This document shows, piece by piece, positions 38,401 through 44,968 of a stretch of DNA of 58,782 bases. Where the stretch lies: NCBI GenBank assembly GCA_024638965.1, contig JAHEJI010000008.1, positions 1 to 58,782 on the forward strand, written 5' to 3'. Source of the stretch: Planctomycetaceae bacterium. Its GTDB lineage: Bacteria > Planctomycetota > Planctomycetia > Pirellulales > Pirellulaceae. The notes below the pieces were generated by a model. The model made no database searches. It was not told where the DNA came from and saw nothing but the letters and a program-made list of their open reading frames with translations. The position numbers and the translations under genes are program-made. Within the stretch, counting starts at the first letter, position 1. Each line of letters begins with the position of its first letter.

Positions 38401-39216
38401 ACTGCTGGCGTAGTTGAGAATTTCCAACGGATCAACTTCCCCAATGCCTTCGACAGTACGCCTTTAGTCTTGTCGCAAGTTGTTTCCGAAAACGATGCCT
38501 CGGCAGTCGTTACACGTCACCGGCAAGTTGCACGACACGGTTTTAACGTTCGGTTGCAGTCGGAAGAAGCCGGTTCTGCACACGGGGCTGAGCAAGTGAA
38601 TTGGATCGCAATTGATCAAACAACGGGAGTAAACAACTCTCTGCTATTTGAATCCGGTACGACAGGTAACGTTGTCGACCACACAGACTTTGATTTAACG
38701 TTTGGTCAAACTTACAACAGCACACCCGCGTTGTTCGCTCAAATGCAGACATTTAATGGCAGTGACACAAGTGTAATTCGCTATCGAAATCTCGATCAGG
38801 ATAGTTCATTGATCTTCCTTCAAGAGGAACAGTCTCAAGATACGGAATTGACACACGGGCAGGAAAATGTTGGATTCCTGGCATTTGAAGTGGGTTCAAT
38901 CTTCTCGATAAATCGAACTTGGACACTACCTGCTCCGCCGGATCAAGGTCTCTTCTCGAACGGGCAGATATTCGAGGAATTTGCCCAACATTTCGTCAGT
39001 GTGTTGCCCGATTACGGTAGCAATTGGGCAACTGAGTCAGTCATACCCGACATTCAAAAGCGGCAAACATCCAACCAATCTGAGCTTGCTGGTGCAGTAC
39101 GGCTGATCGACGCGGACACCGATGCGGCGTTTGCCGATTTCAGTGAATTCGATGTCGCCACTGAGAACGATTTTTTCGAGTCGCTGAAGCAGGAAAGTGT
39201 TCGTCAAAAAATATGA
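26416..39216 (+). CDS. Giant Calx-beta repeat protein with LEPR-XLL-like leader
   Basis: A 4,266-residue extracellular or surface protein, probably an adhesin or matrix component; this role is inferred. The N-terminus is basic and lacks a classical signal peptide, but residues 100-108 read LEARNLLAG, the planctomycete LEPR-XLL leader motif. Residues about 240-2050 hold ten copies of a roughly 155-residue beta module. Eight central ones begin ATW(S/T/A)L or ATWSI; two longer related modules frame them. Residues about 2050-3630 are Calx-beta-type repeats (TVEANEDFKVTLSTP, NEADGTATVTVSVDNAVQ), whose acidic loops should bind calcium. The last 600 residues contain six H-lectin-like modules in two triplets. 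AAAGAAGAAT precedes the ATG. No secretion genes are nearby. Confidence 0.9.
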   Translation: MSRNRVKSAPKQGHHSSRRRTRIFRFNKSFKTFNLFPGVLSQMRESLRVLTSDAAPDSNESWVLSFLSSVNRRLTTRRSVSGKLQRIKNWSTNYVDYQTLEARNLLAGSPAMLEFDFDSATALEDGTFTQAPMLVVIGDVAGTIQDRTITFTAPSGVGITPSDATVMSFTVPSGTYAGGNDPNSRFDLSDSFAIQDDSLVESDEQFTVSFDTLGMAFASTGDADGDLSIRDQVAVTIGDNDTANWSISQANTVINEGDSAVFTLDLSGTIQESETVTIDVDWSFFAPTTLADYAETLSDAITEAVNNYNPIAPGESLAWSGTTLTYTAGDDGSGGSAMTSLLIDIDTFDDTNSSQAGHLANLVEPDEQFELTISNPGGSPALVGTSGATNLNTEIQDDDSAVVSISSFQDGDEEFSTDGILQVTLSNPSQSDTVVNFTDGGLTMGTAIPGFDYTALAGNTLNFSAGEISKTLTIDPINDDLVEGPETVTLRLTSFTARDPQITIAAYPDSTASITIVDDEKATWSLTGTETVAEGAIASYTLALDGKLQAGEDAKVNLAISFPAAATSMDAAEAADFVNALLVDVATSIGLYNSGGNSGTFALEGSTLTYTHGVTDSVVDSLTIDLGISDDNPATNNLVEGAEDYELTISTPTSSTGAAVLLHETDVSVTTTITDGDTATWSLTGVGTVAESATANYSLALGGVLQAGETAKVDLAISFPTAGISMDAAETADFVNDLLVDVATSIAVYNSGQNSGMFALAGSTLTYTHGLTDGVVDSLNIGLGIGSDDPAANNLVEGSEDYTLAVSMPGSTTGSTVVVDGMNESVTTTITDGDTATWSIVGGGEVSEGGNTSYTISLDGVFAAGEDASVEITLTVGDTTSGDYDDFLTAVGTAVSEYAAGMGAGTVTFDGTNKLTFSAASQGDTMDNLVITLGVTDDSLVEGVEDFGISIADTSSGTGATVAVDASNHNVTTTITDDDTATWTLTDNNTVADTVGENATASYLLSLEGTLQAGETASVDLAISFPSAGASMDAAEGADFTNTFLSDVASAIDAYNMGGSNSGTFMLVDSTLTYTHGETDGAVDSLAIDLDTGTDSMVEGPEDFTQTISSASSTTGADIEVSSVSYTTTTTITDAESATWSLTDDNTVMNQVNEGVAASYLLSLAGFLQAGETASVNLAISFPATGSSMDAAEMADFVNGVFADVATSIVSYNMGENNGTFMLVDSTLTYTHGETDGTVNSLSINLTTDDDALVEGPEDHALTISMGGSTTGADVLISATEFTTTTTIIDNDVATWSLADNNTMANEVDEGAIASYLLSLAGTLQAGETATVDLAISYLAGGASMDAAEAADFTNALLADVATAIGVYNGGANSGSYSLTGSTLTYTHGATDDTVDDLQIALGISEDNAATNNLVEGSEDFALTISSGTSTTGASIEVSQSAFTTTTTINDTDTATWALADNNIVADTVAEGTTASYLLSLEGTLQAGETASVDLAISFPSAGTSMDAAEGADFTNTFLTEVATAVTTYNMGGHSGTFALAGNTLTYTHGATDGTVDDLQIALGISDDNAATNNLVEGGEDFKLTISSASSSTGANVEVSTVADTTTTTITDKDFATWSITDFNTVANEINEGDVASYQLSLDGFFQAGETASMDLAISFPATGPNGSTADFVNSMLVDVATAIVSYNMGGNNGTFALSGNTLTYTHGETDGTVDNMQFSLVSNNDALVESFEDFTLTISAGGSSTGADVRIDPIENTVTTTINDNDNTDWSITQFASLVNEGDSAVYTLTLAGLIQDGETVTVDFDRTLLGIASLADFSETLSEAIAAAVSDYNTAAVDGDTLAWDGTTLTYTGGNDGNGGTVMIPLTIDLNTFEDTNTSQPDHLANLVEPDEDFEVTISNQGGSVASQFTSTDPITLVATIQDDDSAIVTITNIQVAEEDPTGFGTDGLFEFTLSNPSQTDTFVNFTDGGPTAGTADPGFDYVGILSSGLNFGAGETSKILSVDPIDDQVVEGPETVTIRLTGFTTRDPQITIASSPDNMATTEIIDNDNTVLTVGDAIINEAEGTATISVTLGKAVQNGFTVPYMFGDGADSAVGGIDYDDAGGTVAFAGTAGEVQMITIPINNEGDVEVNELFTVKLGEAVPNTDTLPANLIDTSDSGSVTINNDDIDVDLGAATTASQVEGNTGTTDYTFEVTRTGLTTGTTTVNWAVTGSGTNPADAADFGGTFPTGTVTFNPGETTQTITVSVSGDSTVEANEDFKVTLSTPADDDPNTDTVEIVTAAQSATVENEDSAVLTVEDVSVNEAAGLATVTISVDHAVQGGFSVDYLTSNGSAGSTSDYDPAAGTLTFSGDAGEMKTFTITINNEADVESDETINVDLGAISGTMPASIAADIDNSDNAVVTINNDDIDVDLGAATTASQVEGNTGTTDYTFEVTRTGLTTGTTTVNWAVTGSGTNPADAADFGGTFPTGTVTFNPGETTQTITVSVSGDSTVEANEDFKVTLSTPADDDPNTDTVEIVTAAQSATVENEDSAVLTVEDVSVNEAAGLATVTISVDHAVQGGFSVDYLTSNGSAGSTSDYDPAAGTLTFSGDAGEMKTFTITINNDMIVEGNETINVDLGIVSGTTPASIAAGIDNSDGAVVTVLNDDSASVSVGSPTFNEADGVVTIDVQLTGDVQDGFTVDAELTDITTASGDIIAMFTQPLTFLGNNDEIRTVTIEIFDDTVVEANETLNISLDNLSPTTASAAWIDSTSVGTVTIDNNDMASLSVGSPTFDEADGTVTIDVTLNGDVQDGFIVDGRLANITTASNDISAAASQNLTFLGNDAEVQTVTIAIVNDNVVEADEILEVSLDNLIPSTASAASINFTSIGTVTIDNNDTADVTIADLVVQEPDTGNPNAIATFTISLSRIADQDITLEVETADGTATAGSDYQSNTQTVTILAGQTTGTFSVDVFGDNLVELDESILVDLSDPAYNGIGFNGTMGGPSAGSGVAQVHIIDAQGVGIINNEDALVEFNENSSEQNELAATGAGPVIVVYGDLTGTTDVERTITMQAVSGTALEGTDFNFTNSFTVPEADYSGTLGMFDLTKYDQFGELSASSGLPAVLDIVNDNLIEGAENTTILILGFGVALQQGDANMNSVNQFNANHVIGDNDTATITIAPMQTLNEEAGTQNIEVILNTDDGDGGNAILAPGVSLSVDIVDDGTGTAGSSSDYSFSAQTITFNAGDGDGATTTAQITVTSDSTVEADETIDLDVTNLASTTGSSQVTELTGDAVTITNDEIATLTVVDVTRNEADGTATVTVSVDNAVQAGFMIDYETDDGTATVSSDYVYASGTFTFDGTAGEMKTFIISIIEDGTVEGNETIDVLLSNVVGVSVPATSFDDSDIGVVTIENNDTATLTVTDVTINESDLTALVTVTVDNEVQGGFSVDFAALDGTANAGIDYTSANATLTFAGTAGETESFTVAITNDMTVETDETVSIQLFNVDPTEALESAFDSSDTATVTINNDDLAVLSVADVSITEHNSTATVTVMLDNGVQSGFSVDFATSDSTANHLIDYLATSGTLIFAGMAGETQSFEVTIKEDSAIETNETFIAILSDIVAFEVDEANIDGTDTAVVTIVDDESLTQIGESGHLTGINHEWTRVSLNRTYENPVVIAGPASTVGSNPLVVRVRKVQSNSFEIRIDEWDYQDEFHANESVDYMVIEAGTHLLGDGTVITAGNQFIDTSWTHVDSGNEGGIVLTTVVTDNDDASITTRVRNLGSSFSVQLQEEQAADGVHGYEKVSWIQFGSGAGNLNGLQYIASETSTVVSHDEYAIEFGDDFGAAPVFLAGMQTTLGPDPATVRRTTISGTEAVVFLEEEQSADTEVFHLAENVGFLAISSGVIEAVTANEGKVGETGVVSLGHTWAQVNFSQPYENPVVIMGSLSTVGHQGATPRVRNVTATGFEVRVQEWDYLDGLHAAESVGYMVMEAGLHILEDGTTITVGTTAGVVENFQRINFPNAFDSTPLVLSQVVSENDASAVVTRHRQVARHGFNVRLQSEEAGSAHGAEQVNWIAIDQTTGVNNSLLFESGTTGNVVDHTDFDLTFGQTYNSTPALFAQMQTFNGSDTSVIRYRNLDQDSSLIFLQEEQSQDTELTHGQENVGFLAFEVGSIFSINRTWTLPAPPDQGLFSNGQIFEEFAQHFVSVLPDYGSNWATESVIPDIQKRQTSNQSELAGAVRLIDADTDAAFADFSEFDVATENDFFESLKQESVRQKI
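27145..27978 (+). repeat. Left framing module of the giant gene
   Basis: Encodes a module of about 278 residues starting WSISQANTVINEGDSAVF and containing HLANLVEPDEQFELTISN and TARDPQITIAAYPD. It is clearly homologous to the module at 31723-32570, which closes the array of eight shorter repeats. Confidence 0.8.
29422..29551 (+). repeat. Near-identical stretch shared by repeat units 4 and 7 (first copy)
   Basis: 130 bases identical to 30844-30973 except for two positions, at constant offset 1,422. Outside this stretch the units diverge markedly. Confidence 0.85.
30844..30973 (+). repeat. Near-identical stretch shared by repeat units 4 and 7 (second copy)
   Basis: Second copy of the 130-base stretch at 29422-29551, with two mismatches. 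Confidence 0.85.
31723..32570 (+). repeat. Right framing module of the giant gene
   Basis: Encodes WSITQFASLVNEGDSAVY through TTRDPQITIASSPD, the homologue of the left framing module at 27145-27978. It borders the Calx-beta region. Confidence 0.8.
32905..33521 (+). repeat. Exact 617-base duplication, copy 1
   Basis: Identical over its length to 33628-34244 by eye, at offset 723 bases (241 codons). It encodes two Calx-beta-like repeats (VDLGAATTASQVEGNTGTT, then EDVSVNEAAGLATVTISV). Confidence 0.9.
33628..34244 (+). repeat. Exact 617-base duplication, copy 2
   Basis: Second copy of the 617-base block. Flanking sequence diverges immediately at both ends. The in-frame offset keeps the giant reading frame open. 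Confidence 0.9.
37318..38890 (+). repeat. Six C-terminal H-lectin-like modules in two triplets
   Basis: Modules A-B-C (37318 to about 38097) and A'-B'-C' (38098 to about 38890). A and A' share TYENPVVIAGP / PYENPVVIMGS, EIRIDEWDYQDEFHANES / EVRVQEWDYLDGLHAAES and YMVIEAG / YMVMEAG. C and C' share FLEEEQSADTEVFHLAENVG / FLQEEQSQDTELTHGQENVG. The strand pattern resembles H-type lectin domains; this likeness is tentative. Confidence 0.7.
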
Positions 39217-39342
39217 TGCATATCAGGCTGTCCAAATTTGCATGTAAAGGCACAGGCTTTCCCCAGATCCGATCCACTTCTTGACCACAGGTTTCCCAGC
39301 CCTTTTGCCGAACACCAACACTGGAGACCTTCGGTCGAGAGG

Positions 39343-39368
39343 GTGGGATGGTCGGGAGACCAACCCAC
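39343..39368. other. Hairpin downstream of the giant gene
   Basis: GTGGGATGGTC and GACCAACCCAC pair with one internal mismatch around a GGGA loop, about 127 bases after the stop codon. No T-tract follows on either strand. It could stabilise the 3' end of the long transcript. Nothing else is seen in the gap 39217-39433. Confidence 0.5.
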
Positions 39369-39433
39369 AACCAAGCGCACCGTTATGAGCGGGTCTCCTG
39401 ACCGGTTCAACCCGCGTTTTCCGTCAGGCGGTC

Positions 39434-40456
39434 TTACCGTTTTTGCTCTCGATTGGTGAGTTTCCAGGCATCCAGCCAGTATTGACCGCCGCGCTGCATT
39501 TGGAATTCGCTCATCAGCCGGCGTTGCATATCTGGAAGATGGCCGGCCCCGTAAAAGATGGCGAGTTTCTTTTTCCCCGAGGCGATTTCCCGACGAAGGA
39601 TCTCCATTACCTTGGCATTTCGATGGTCGATAATGGTTGAACCTTCTTTGCCTTCGAACATAATCATGCCGCCTTCCATGTTCTTCATCTGGTCGGCCAT
39701 GACTCGTCGAAGTCGTAACGTCTTGTTTTTGGAAAACATCGCCAGCAACAGACCCGCCTCTCCGCCTCCGCGACCGCGGCTTTGCATCGCCATGCTTTGT
39801 CCCATGGCACGGAACATTATTCTGGCAACGCTTTCTTCATTGGCCTTCATGCTCTGACCAAACTCTTCGGGGGACATGTCGGCGTGCACGAAATTGGACT
39901 TGGTGTAATCGATATGCTCCAGCTGAAATTCCAAGCCGAGTCCTTCTTGCATCGTTTTTTGGATTGCGGCCAACGGGTTGGCGATACTCACCTCGGTGCG
40001 GCCTCCTTTGGGGATCACCGTGCCCTCGGGAGCAACCAACTCGTACAGTAATCCATCGTAGTCTTCAAAACGTTTGTTGAATTGTTCGTAGTATTCCTTC
40101 TCACCGATATGAACAACACCCGCCAAATCGACTGTGACTTGGTCGCCCTGGTCATTTGTCATCATGTAACGGGTTACCGATGTTTGCAACGCGACCGGCC
40201 GCCCTTTCTTGTCATGGCTGACACGGAGAAAGTGCGAGAGCTCATCAATCTTTTTCTTGCTTTGCTTCTCGACTTTCGCGTCCGACGTTTGGTCGACTTT
40301 TTTGTCGGTTGTTTCGTCCGAGGCGTCTTGAACTGCCGAATCGGCCGATGTTTCTGGCTCGGCGGTTGCAACCTGCATCGGTGGTGCAGAAACGCCTACC
40401 AGGCTTACGATCAAACATGCGACGAGGGCGAACCAAAACGGGTTAACAGAATTCAT
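39434..40456 (-). CDS. TraB/GumN (TIKI-like) family secreted protein
   Basis: A 340-residue protein with a signal peptide (MNSVNPFWFALVACLIVSLV) and a charged, low-complexity stretch before the folded domain. The domain shows two GxxH motifs of the TraB/PrgY/GumN/TIKI superfamily: LAGVVHIGEKEYYEQF followed by a conserved Glu (YDGLLYELVAPEGT), and near the C-terminus AIFYGAGHLPDMQRRL. TIKI members are metal-dependent proteases; bacterial members are mostly unstudied. It would act outside the cytoplasm. The ATG at 40456 opens the signal peptide; the open frame extends ten codons more. Confidence 0.82.
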   Translation of the reverse strand: MNSVNPFWFALVACLIVSLVGVSAPPMQVATAEPETSADSAVQDASDETTDKKVDQTSDAKVEKQSKKKIDELSHFLRVSHDKKGRPVALQTSVTRYMMTNDQGDQVTVDLAGVVHIGEKEYYEQFNKRFEDYDGLLYELVAPEGTVIPKGGRTEVSIANPLAAIQKTMQEGLGLEFQLEHIDYTKSNFVHADMSPEEFGQSMKANEESVARIMFRAMGQSMAMQSRGRGGGEAGLLLAMFSKNKTLRLRRVMADQMKNMEGGMIMFEGKEGSTIIDHRNAKVMEILRREIASGKKKLAIFYGAGHLPDMQRRLMSEFQMQRGGQYWLDAWKLTNREQKR

Positions 40457-40651
40457 AACGATCTCGATTATTAAGCGGTTTGCCAAAATTGGCTTTGTTA
40501 GAAGATGAGCTTTAATGATATTGAAATGCGAACATGAATCAAATCGGCCTGATCCTACTTCAAATTAACGTACGTCAGTTTTCCCACCCGGGATGGGCAT
40601 CACTGCTGCGATCACGATCCAAAAACGTCGAACAGATCCGGAGGAAATTGA

Positions 40652-41446
40652 TTAACTCAAAATATTGGGCCGATAAACCACCACTTCACTTCCATTGGCA
40701 ACAAAAACCGAAGCTGGCCGTTTCGCGAGCGGTTTGACAAATTCAGGTCCAAAAAGTCGTTCGACATCGCACGTAAAGTTCGCTTGGCCGGCATTCCAGA
40801 TGGACCAGGCTGGACGAGTGACCGGATACTCAAGTGTCTTGTTGCCGCGTTTACTGTAAATAAACGAATGATTCAAAATAAAACCGACTTTGGTATCCCG
40901 TCCGGTCTTGGCGACGCGTTCGCGAGCCAGGACACGAATTCGGTTCCAGCGATCGCCATCGACTTGCCAGCGATAATCTGCGCTGGGAGGACGACCCTCT
41001 TCATCACCGTCAAATCTGGCGTGAGCCCATTTCATTCGGATTCGTCCGAATTCAGCCTTAAATAGTTTTTCGAGCGCCCACGATGCGGCCCAACTGGACA
41101 CATAATCCTTGATAAAACAGCTGCCGTTTTTGTATTCGTTTTCACCAACCTTGCGGCGGACATAAAAGCGGAGGTTAAACTCGCCAACCATTTTGGCAAT
41201 TGTAATCGGAACATTATAAACGCGAACGTTGCGGAGCATCATTGCCACAAGGCTGACATAAGTTTCGTTCCCGTAGAAGTGCAGTTCGACGCCTTTGGGC
41301 AATCGTGGCTCCAGGATCGACGGATCGACACTGAAATTGAGCGCAACCAACTCCGTAAACTTGGCCTTCATCAGGGGCTTCGATTTGGGCATCGGTTTGA
41401 TACCGACTTGCGTCGGACGATCGCTATTTGCATTTTTGACAGTCAT
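40652..41446 (-). CDS. DUF2071 (YqjF-like) protein
   Basis: A 264-residue protein of the DUF2071/acetoacetate-decarboxylase-like fold. Characteristic segments are TELVALNFSVDPSILEPRLP, KGVELHFYGNETYVSLVAMM and EFNLRFYVRR, followed by SCFIKDYVSS and FILNHSFIYS. Function is unknown in the family. It is cytoplasmic by composition, with no signal peptide. The neighbours on the same strand are unrelated in function. Confidence 0.82.
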   Translation of the reverse strand: MTVKNANSDRPTQVGIKPMPKSKPLMKAKFTELVALNFSVDPSILEPRLPKGVELHFYGNETYVSLVAMMLRNVRVYNVPITIAKMVGEFNLRFYVRRKVGENEYKNGSCFIKDYVSSWAASWALEKLFKAEFGRIRMKWAHARFDGDEEGRPPSADYRWQVDGDRWNRIRVLARERVAKTGRDTKVGFILNHSFIYSKRGNKTLEYPVTRPAWSIWNAGQANFTCDVERLFGPEFVKPLAKRPASVFVANGSEVVVYRPNILS

Positions 41447-41507
41447 TAAAATTGAGTTTCATTTTGAACACCTTAGCTCGATCATTTGAGTCATCGATGA
41501 TCGATTG

Positions 41508-42806
41508 TCATTCGGTTGGGCTAAGATGTTCTTGGTGAAATTGAGTCCATTTTCCAAACGCTGCTTTTCTCTTTTGCTGCGTAGCGAAACCTGCTTGCGA
41601 AATTGAAATAAAACGATCGTCTTGATCCGGGGTATTTGCGAAGCCGTATTCTTCAAGTGATTGCTTGCTCAAAAATACGCTTGCCGCCAAGGCAATGTCC
41701 CGAAGCTGAACCTCAAGCTTGACACCCCGTGATTCACGATCGGTATATTCATTTTCAAAATGTCCGACAACCTGTTTATTGGAAAGCAAAAGCTGTAGCG
41801 ATTTTACGTTGGATTCGTTTCCGACCTTGGCCACGATCACGATCGCTTTGGCTTTCGAGTAAATCGTTTCGTGGTCGTCATTGAAAATTTCAACGATCAT
41901 CGGAAGCAGTTCCACTAGCTTGAATTTCTCTACGATAACGAGTCTGGAAGCTCTCAACGTTTGGTTGTCCGTCGGCAGATGTAGAAGCCAATGAGTCAAA
42001 ATGGCCTTGAATTCAGTTTGGAATCCACCCGACGTTGCAAAACTGACCACATTAGAACTTTTTAGGTACGAACTCGTTCTGACAAGTTCCCGTGACTGAG
42101 TCCATATTCGTTGCGACCCATCGTGAGGTCTGGAATTGTCATCGCTTGGCGGTTCAAATCCATAGGTGTCCGCGAACAGGATCGAACAAACAAGCGCCAA
42201 TGACATTTGTACTCGACCGAATTCAGTTAATAGTTTTTTGTAATGAATTCTTGACAGCTGTAGATCATGGTTCTCCAGCGCCAGGAACAATTCAGGAGAA
42301 TTCGCGTACATGGATGCGAAAAGTTCTTTTGCGGTTTGTTGTGTCCCCGCGATTTGAGAGAACGCTTTCCAAGCTGGAAGCGAAACGGTATTCGAATCGT
42401 CTTGCAGGAAATCATGGAGCTGTCTTTGGAAATCGTTTCGCAACAGCTTCGTCAACAAACGTCGAACGCGAAGCCGGATTTCATTGTCTTTGGCGAACCG
42501 GGAATCCCGAACGGGCTCAATCGCGGGCCGACCGATACTTAGCAGCTCTTTCTCGGCGTTCTCTCGTTCATAGAAATCCGGAGCACCCAGCTGTTTGATC
42601 AACGAGTCGATTTTTGTTGCCAATTCCACTTGGTGAGTTTGACCCACGTCGTCCTGATTTGGGATTGAGATCTCGTGGCCCCAAGAAGTTACCCCCCACA
42701 GGCTCGTCAGGGCAAACGACGACCCCACTACGAACCAGCAAATCAAGCTGGTGAATCCTTTTAGCAAATATGGTTCTTGACCATAGTTTCGGTTCACAAA
42801 GGTCAC
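41508..42806 (-). CDS. HEAT-like repeat secreted protein
   Basis: A 432-residue protein with an N-terminal signal or anchor (LICWFVVGSSFALTSLWGV). It then has a module common in planctomycete secreted proteins: IDSLIKQLGAPDFYERENAE, KELLSIGRPAIEPVRDSRFA and IRLRVRRLLTKLL. Further alpha-helical segments with HEAT-like spacing follow. It is probably an outer-side scaffold; no catalytic motif is seen. The start codon at 42806 is GTG with a weak ribosome-binding site, so another start a few codons downstream is possible. Confidence 0.72.
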   Translation of the reverse strand: MTFVNRNYGQEPYLLKGFTSLICWFVVGSSFALTSLWGVTSWGHEISIPNQDDVGQTHQVELATKIDSLIKQLGAPDFYERENAEKELLSIGRPAIEPVRDSRFAKDNEIRLRVRRLLTKLLRNDFQRQLHDFLQDDSNTVSLPAWKAFSQIAGTQQTAKELFASMYANSPELFLALENHDLQLSRIHYKKLLTEFGRVQMSLALVCSILFADTYGFEPPSDDNSRPHDGSQRIWTQSRELVRTSSYLKSSNVVSFATSGGFQTEFKAILTHWLLHLPTDNQTLRASRLVIVEKFKLVELLPMIVEIFNDDHETIYSKAKAIVIVAKVGNESNVKSLQLLLSNKQVVGHFENEYTDRESRGVKLEVQLRDIALAASVFLSKQSLEEYGFANTPDQDDRFISISQAGFATQQKRKAAFGKWTQFHQEHLSPTE

Positions 42807-42989
42807 CGTCGAGGCCAGTTACAGAAACCGTGGAAATGCGCAGACCTGCACAAAAAGCTTATTATTCAATCTTATCAGCAAACCACTTACGGATACAGCA
42901 AGATTTGTAAAGATAAAGCGCGCAAAACAAGAAAACAGGCGTGAATATTCCCATAAGACCTGGGGATTACCCGCTTTTGAATTGTCTGC

Positions 42990-44084
42990 CTATCGAACAC
43001 GTTTCGATTCGAGCGCGCGGTCACTTGGAAGTTTGACATTCCATGCCAAGCCACATTTTTTCATCGCACTGATCACTAACCAGCTGAGGTCAAACTGCCA
43101 CCATTTGAGTCCGTGTCGAGCAGAAGATGGGAAGGCATGATGATTGTTGTGCCAGCCTTCTCCCATTGCTAACACGCCGCAAATCGGGTTGTTGGTTGAG
43201 TGATCGTTCGACTTGTAATCACGACTTCCAAACACGTGACAAACCGAATTAATTGACCAGGTGACGTGGTGAGCCAAAAAGATGCGCACAAAACCGCCCC
43301 ACAGGAGTCCCAACATTGCTCCTTGAAATCCTTCAATCATATATCCAATTGCTGTCGGAATTACAAAACTGAGAAGCACGAAAATTCCGTACCATTGGCT
43401 CAACTTGACAAGCAACTTGTCTTTCATCAGATCCGGAATGTACTTCTGGACGTTTGGCTCAGACCAGTAACCCGCAAATAACCAGCCAATTTGAGCATAA
43501 CAAAGTCCTTTGACCATGTTCCAATAGCCACCCTCGTGAAGGTGAGGCGAATGCGGGTCACCTTCGCGGTCACTGCAACTGTGATGGCGTCGATGAACAG
43601 CACACCACACCAGAGGTGCGCCTTCTACCGACATCGCCCCGATGCACATCCACACAGCGCGCACCCAACGATAGGTTTCGAAAGCCTTATGCGACATCAA
43701 ACGATGAAATCCGATGGTGATGCCGAGGCTCGTCACGATCCAACCAACCAGGATCATTGCCAGATAGGGCCAGCCCATGAAACCGGTTTGCCAAGTGGCG
43801 ACGGCACCAATGATGACACCGATGAAGGGGAGCAGGACCGCCAAGAGCATCATCACTTTCTGACTCATCAGTGCTTCGGGATGCAGGTTTTCGTCCAGCT
43901 CAAATTCGCACTTTTCTACGATTTCATCAAATGATTCGCGTCTGTCAGTGATGGAAACATCCGTCTGTGAAGACGTAGCTTTCTTCTCTTTTGAATCAAA
44001 ATGAGGTCCCTGTTGTGAGCCAGGTGAAGGCGAAACGACCACGGGAGTGGATTCGGATTCAATCGTTGAAGGTTCGTATGACAT
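42990..44084 (-). CDS. Membrane fatty-acid desaturase
   Basis: A 364-residue acyl-lipid/acyl-CoA delta-9-type desaturase that introduces a double bond into fatty acids with a di-iron centre. The three histidine boxes are GFHRLMSHKAF, VHRRHHSCSDREGDPHSPH and GEGWHNNHHAFPSSARHG. Four or more hydrophobic segments place it in the membrane. About 70 hydrophilic residues precede the first one, longer than in bacterial relatives. AGAGAAA precedes the ATG. The electron donor is not encoded nearby. Confidence 0.92.
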   Translation of the reverse strand: MSYEPSTIESESTPVVVSPSPGSQQGPHFDSKEKKATSSQTDVSITDRRESFDEIVEKCEFELDENLHPEALMSQKVMMLLAVLLPFIGVIIGAVATWQTGFMGWPYLAMILVGWIVTSLGITIGFHRLMSHKAFETYRWVRAVWMCIGAMSVEGAPLVWCAVHRRHHSCSDREGDPHSPHLHEGGYWNMVKGLCYAQIGWLFAGYWSEPNVQKYIPDLMKDKLLVKLSQWYGIFVLLSFVIPTAIGYMIEGFQGAMLGLLWGGFVRIFLAHHVTWSINSVCHVFGSRDYKSNDHSTNNPICGVLAMGEGWHNNHHAFPSSARHGLKWWQFDLSWLVISAMKKCGLAWNVKLPSDRALESKRVR

Positions 44085-44968
44085 GACGTTTCTCTGATCA
44101 GTTTAAGGTTCCGTTTTTGCGACTGGATTCGTTTGGAATCCTGAAAACAGGCGTCGACGCTAACGCAATCAAAATGTAGAACGATGATGCGGCATTTCAC
44201 GGCGCATTGATTTTGAGGTTTTATACTCATCCAATGCAAGCTTGGAAACGCAGATGCCCGACTTTAGCGGGCAAAGACAACGAGAAATGGGCCTCGTTCT
44301 CGCTTAGACCAGCGGTTTTTTTGGGAAACATCGTTGTTTTTGGAAGATGTAAGAGTTCTGTAAGAATTGTGTTTCCGCTCTATACTCCCTTGTTCAAGTC
44401 TTCCTCGTTTACCTAAATCAAAAAGTGCTTGCGTTTGCCCAAACAGCAAGCATCGATGGTGAGCCCGTTTTTTGCTTGTGATGAGTTGACAAGATGATAA
44501 TCGCGTATCTGGGAAACACCGCTCAACGTGTGCATTGATTGAGGCCAAGGTTGACAAAAGCGCATGTTTAACCGTGTGGGCAACGCCCAATGGCAGTTAC
44601 TTTGAATGTGTTACGTTAGCTCCAAAAACGGAGCGATCCTATGTCAGCCCAAGCCGACGGCGCCAACGGCCTGGGAAACCGAATTGCTATCACCACGTCA
44701 AGGCCCAACGGGTCGTTCCTAGGCGCTGTTTAGGGCCGCCCCGTTCGGGTCTTGATGTCGTTATTCGAACAATTCCCTGGGCGATGCCGGCGATGCCCTG
44801 GGCTGGCATGGGGCCGACCCTTCGGGCCTAAAAGTATTGCGCATCTACCAGGCCCCGAGGATCGAATTCTGACATTCGGCTCTGACAGCAGATATGGCTG
44901 GTTGACGGCAACTGGCGATTGCGAAGAAAGTAGAAGATTGCAAAGACCCTTTTTGAGATCCTGGATTT
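44085..44968. other. Large intergenic gap with dispersed repeats
   Basis: About 880 bases without a supported gene. The right part (44641-44830) is a pair of inverted repeat units. A small hairpin TGCCCG/CGGGCA lies at 44255-44273. Open frames (44264-44590 minus, 44535-44988 plus) show no known domain. Promoters of the desaturase and HAD genes should lie here. Confidence 0.5.
44641..44830. repeat. Inverted pair of TATCAGCCCAGGG/GCCCCAACGGGGC elements
   Basis: The left unit has ATGTCAGCCCAAGCC, GGCCTGGGAAACCG and GGCCCAACGGG. The right unit is its inverted relative: GGGCCGCCCCGTTCGGG, TTCCCTGGGCGATGCC, GCCCTGGGCTGGCATGG. Such units are dispersed in planctomycete genomes. A third unit is at 56843-56923. 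There is no coding content; it may be a non-autonomous mobile or structural repeat. Confidence 0.6.

Noticed and set aside
44264..44590. 108-codon minus-strand ORF in the gap before the HAD gene
   Set aside because: No domain, poor start context and no support beyond being open.
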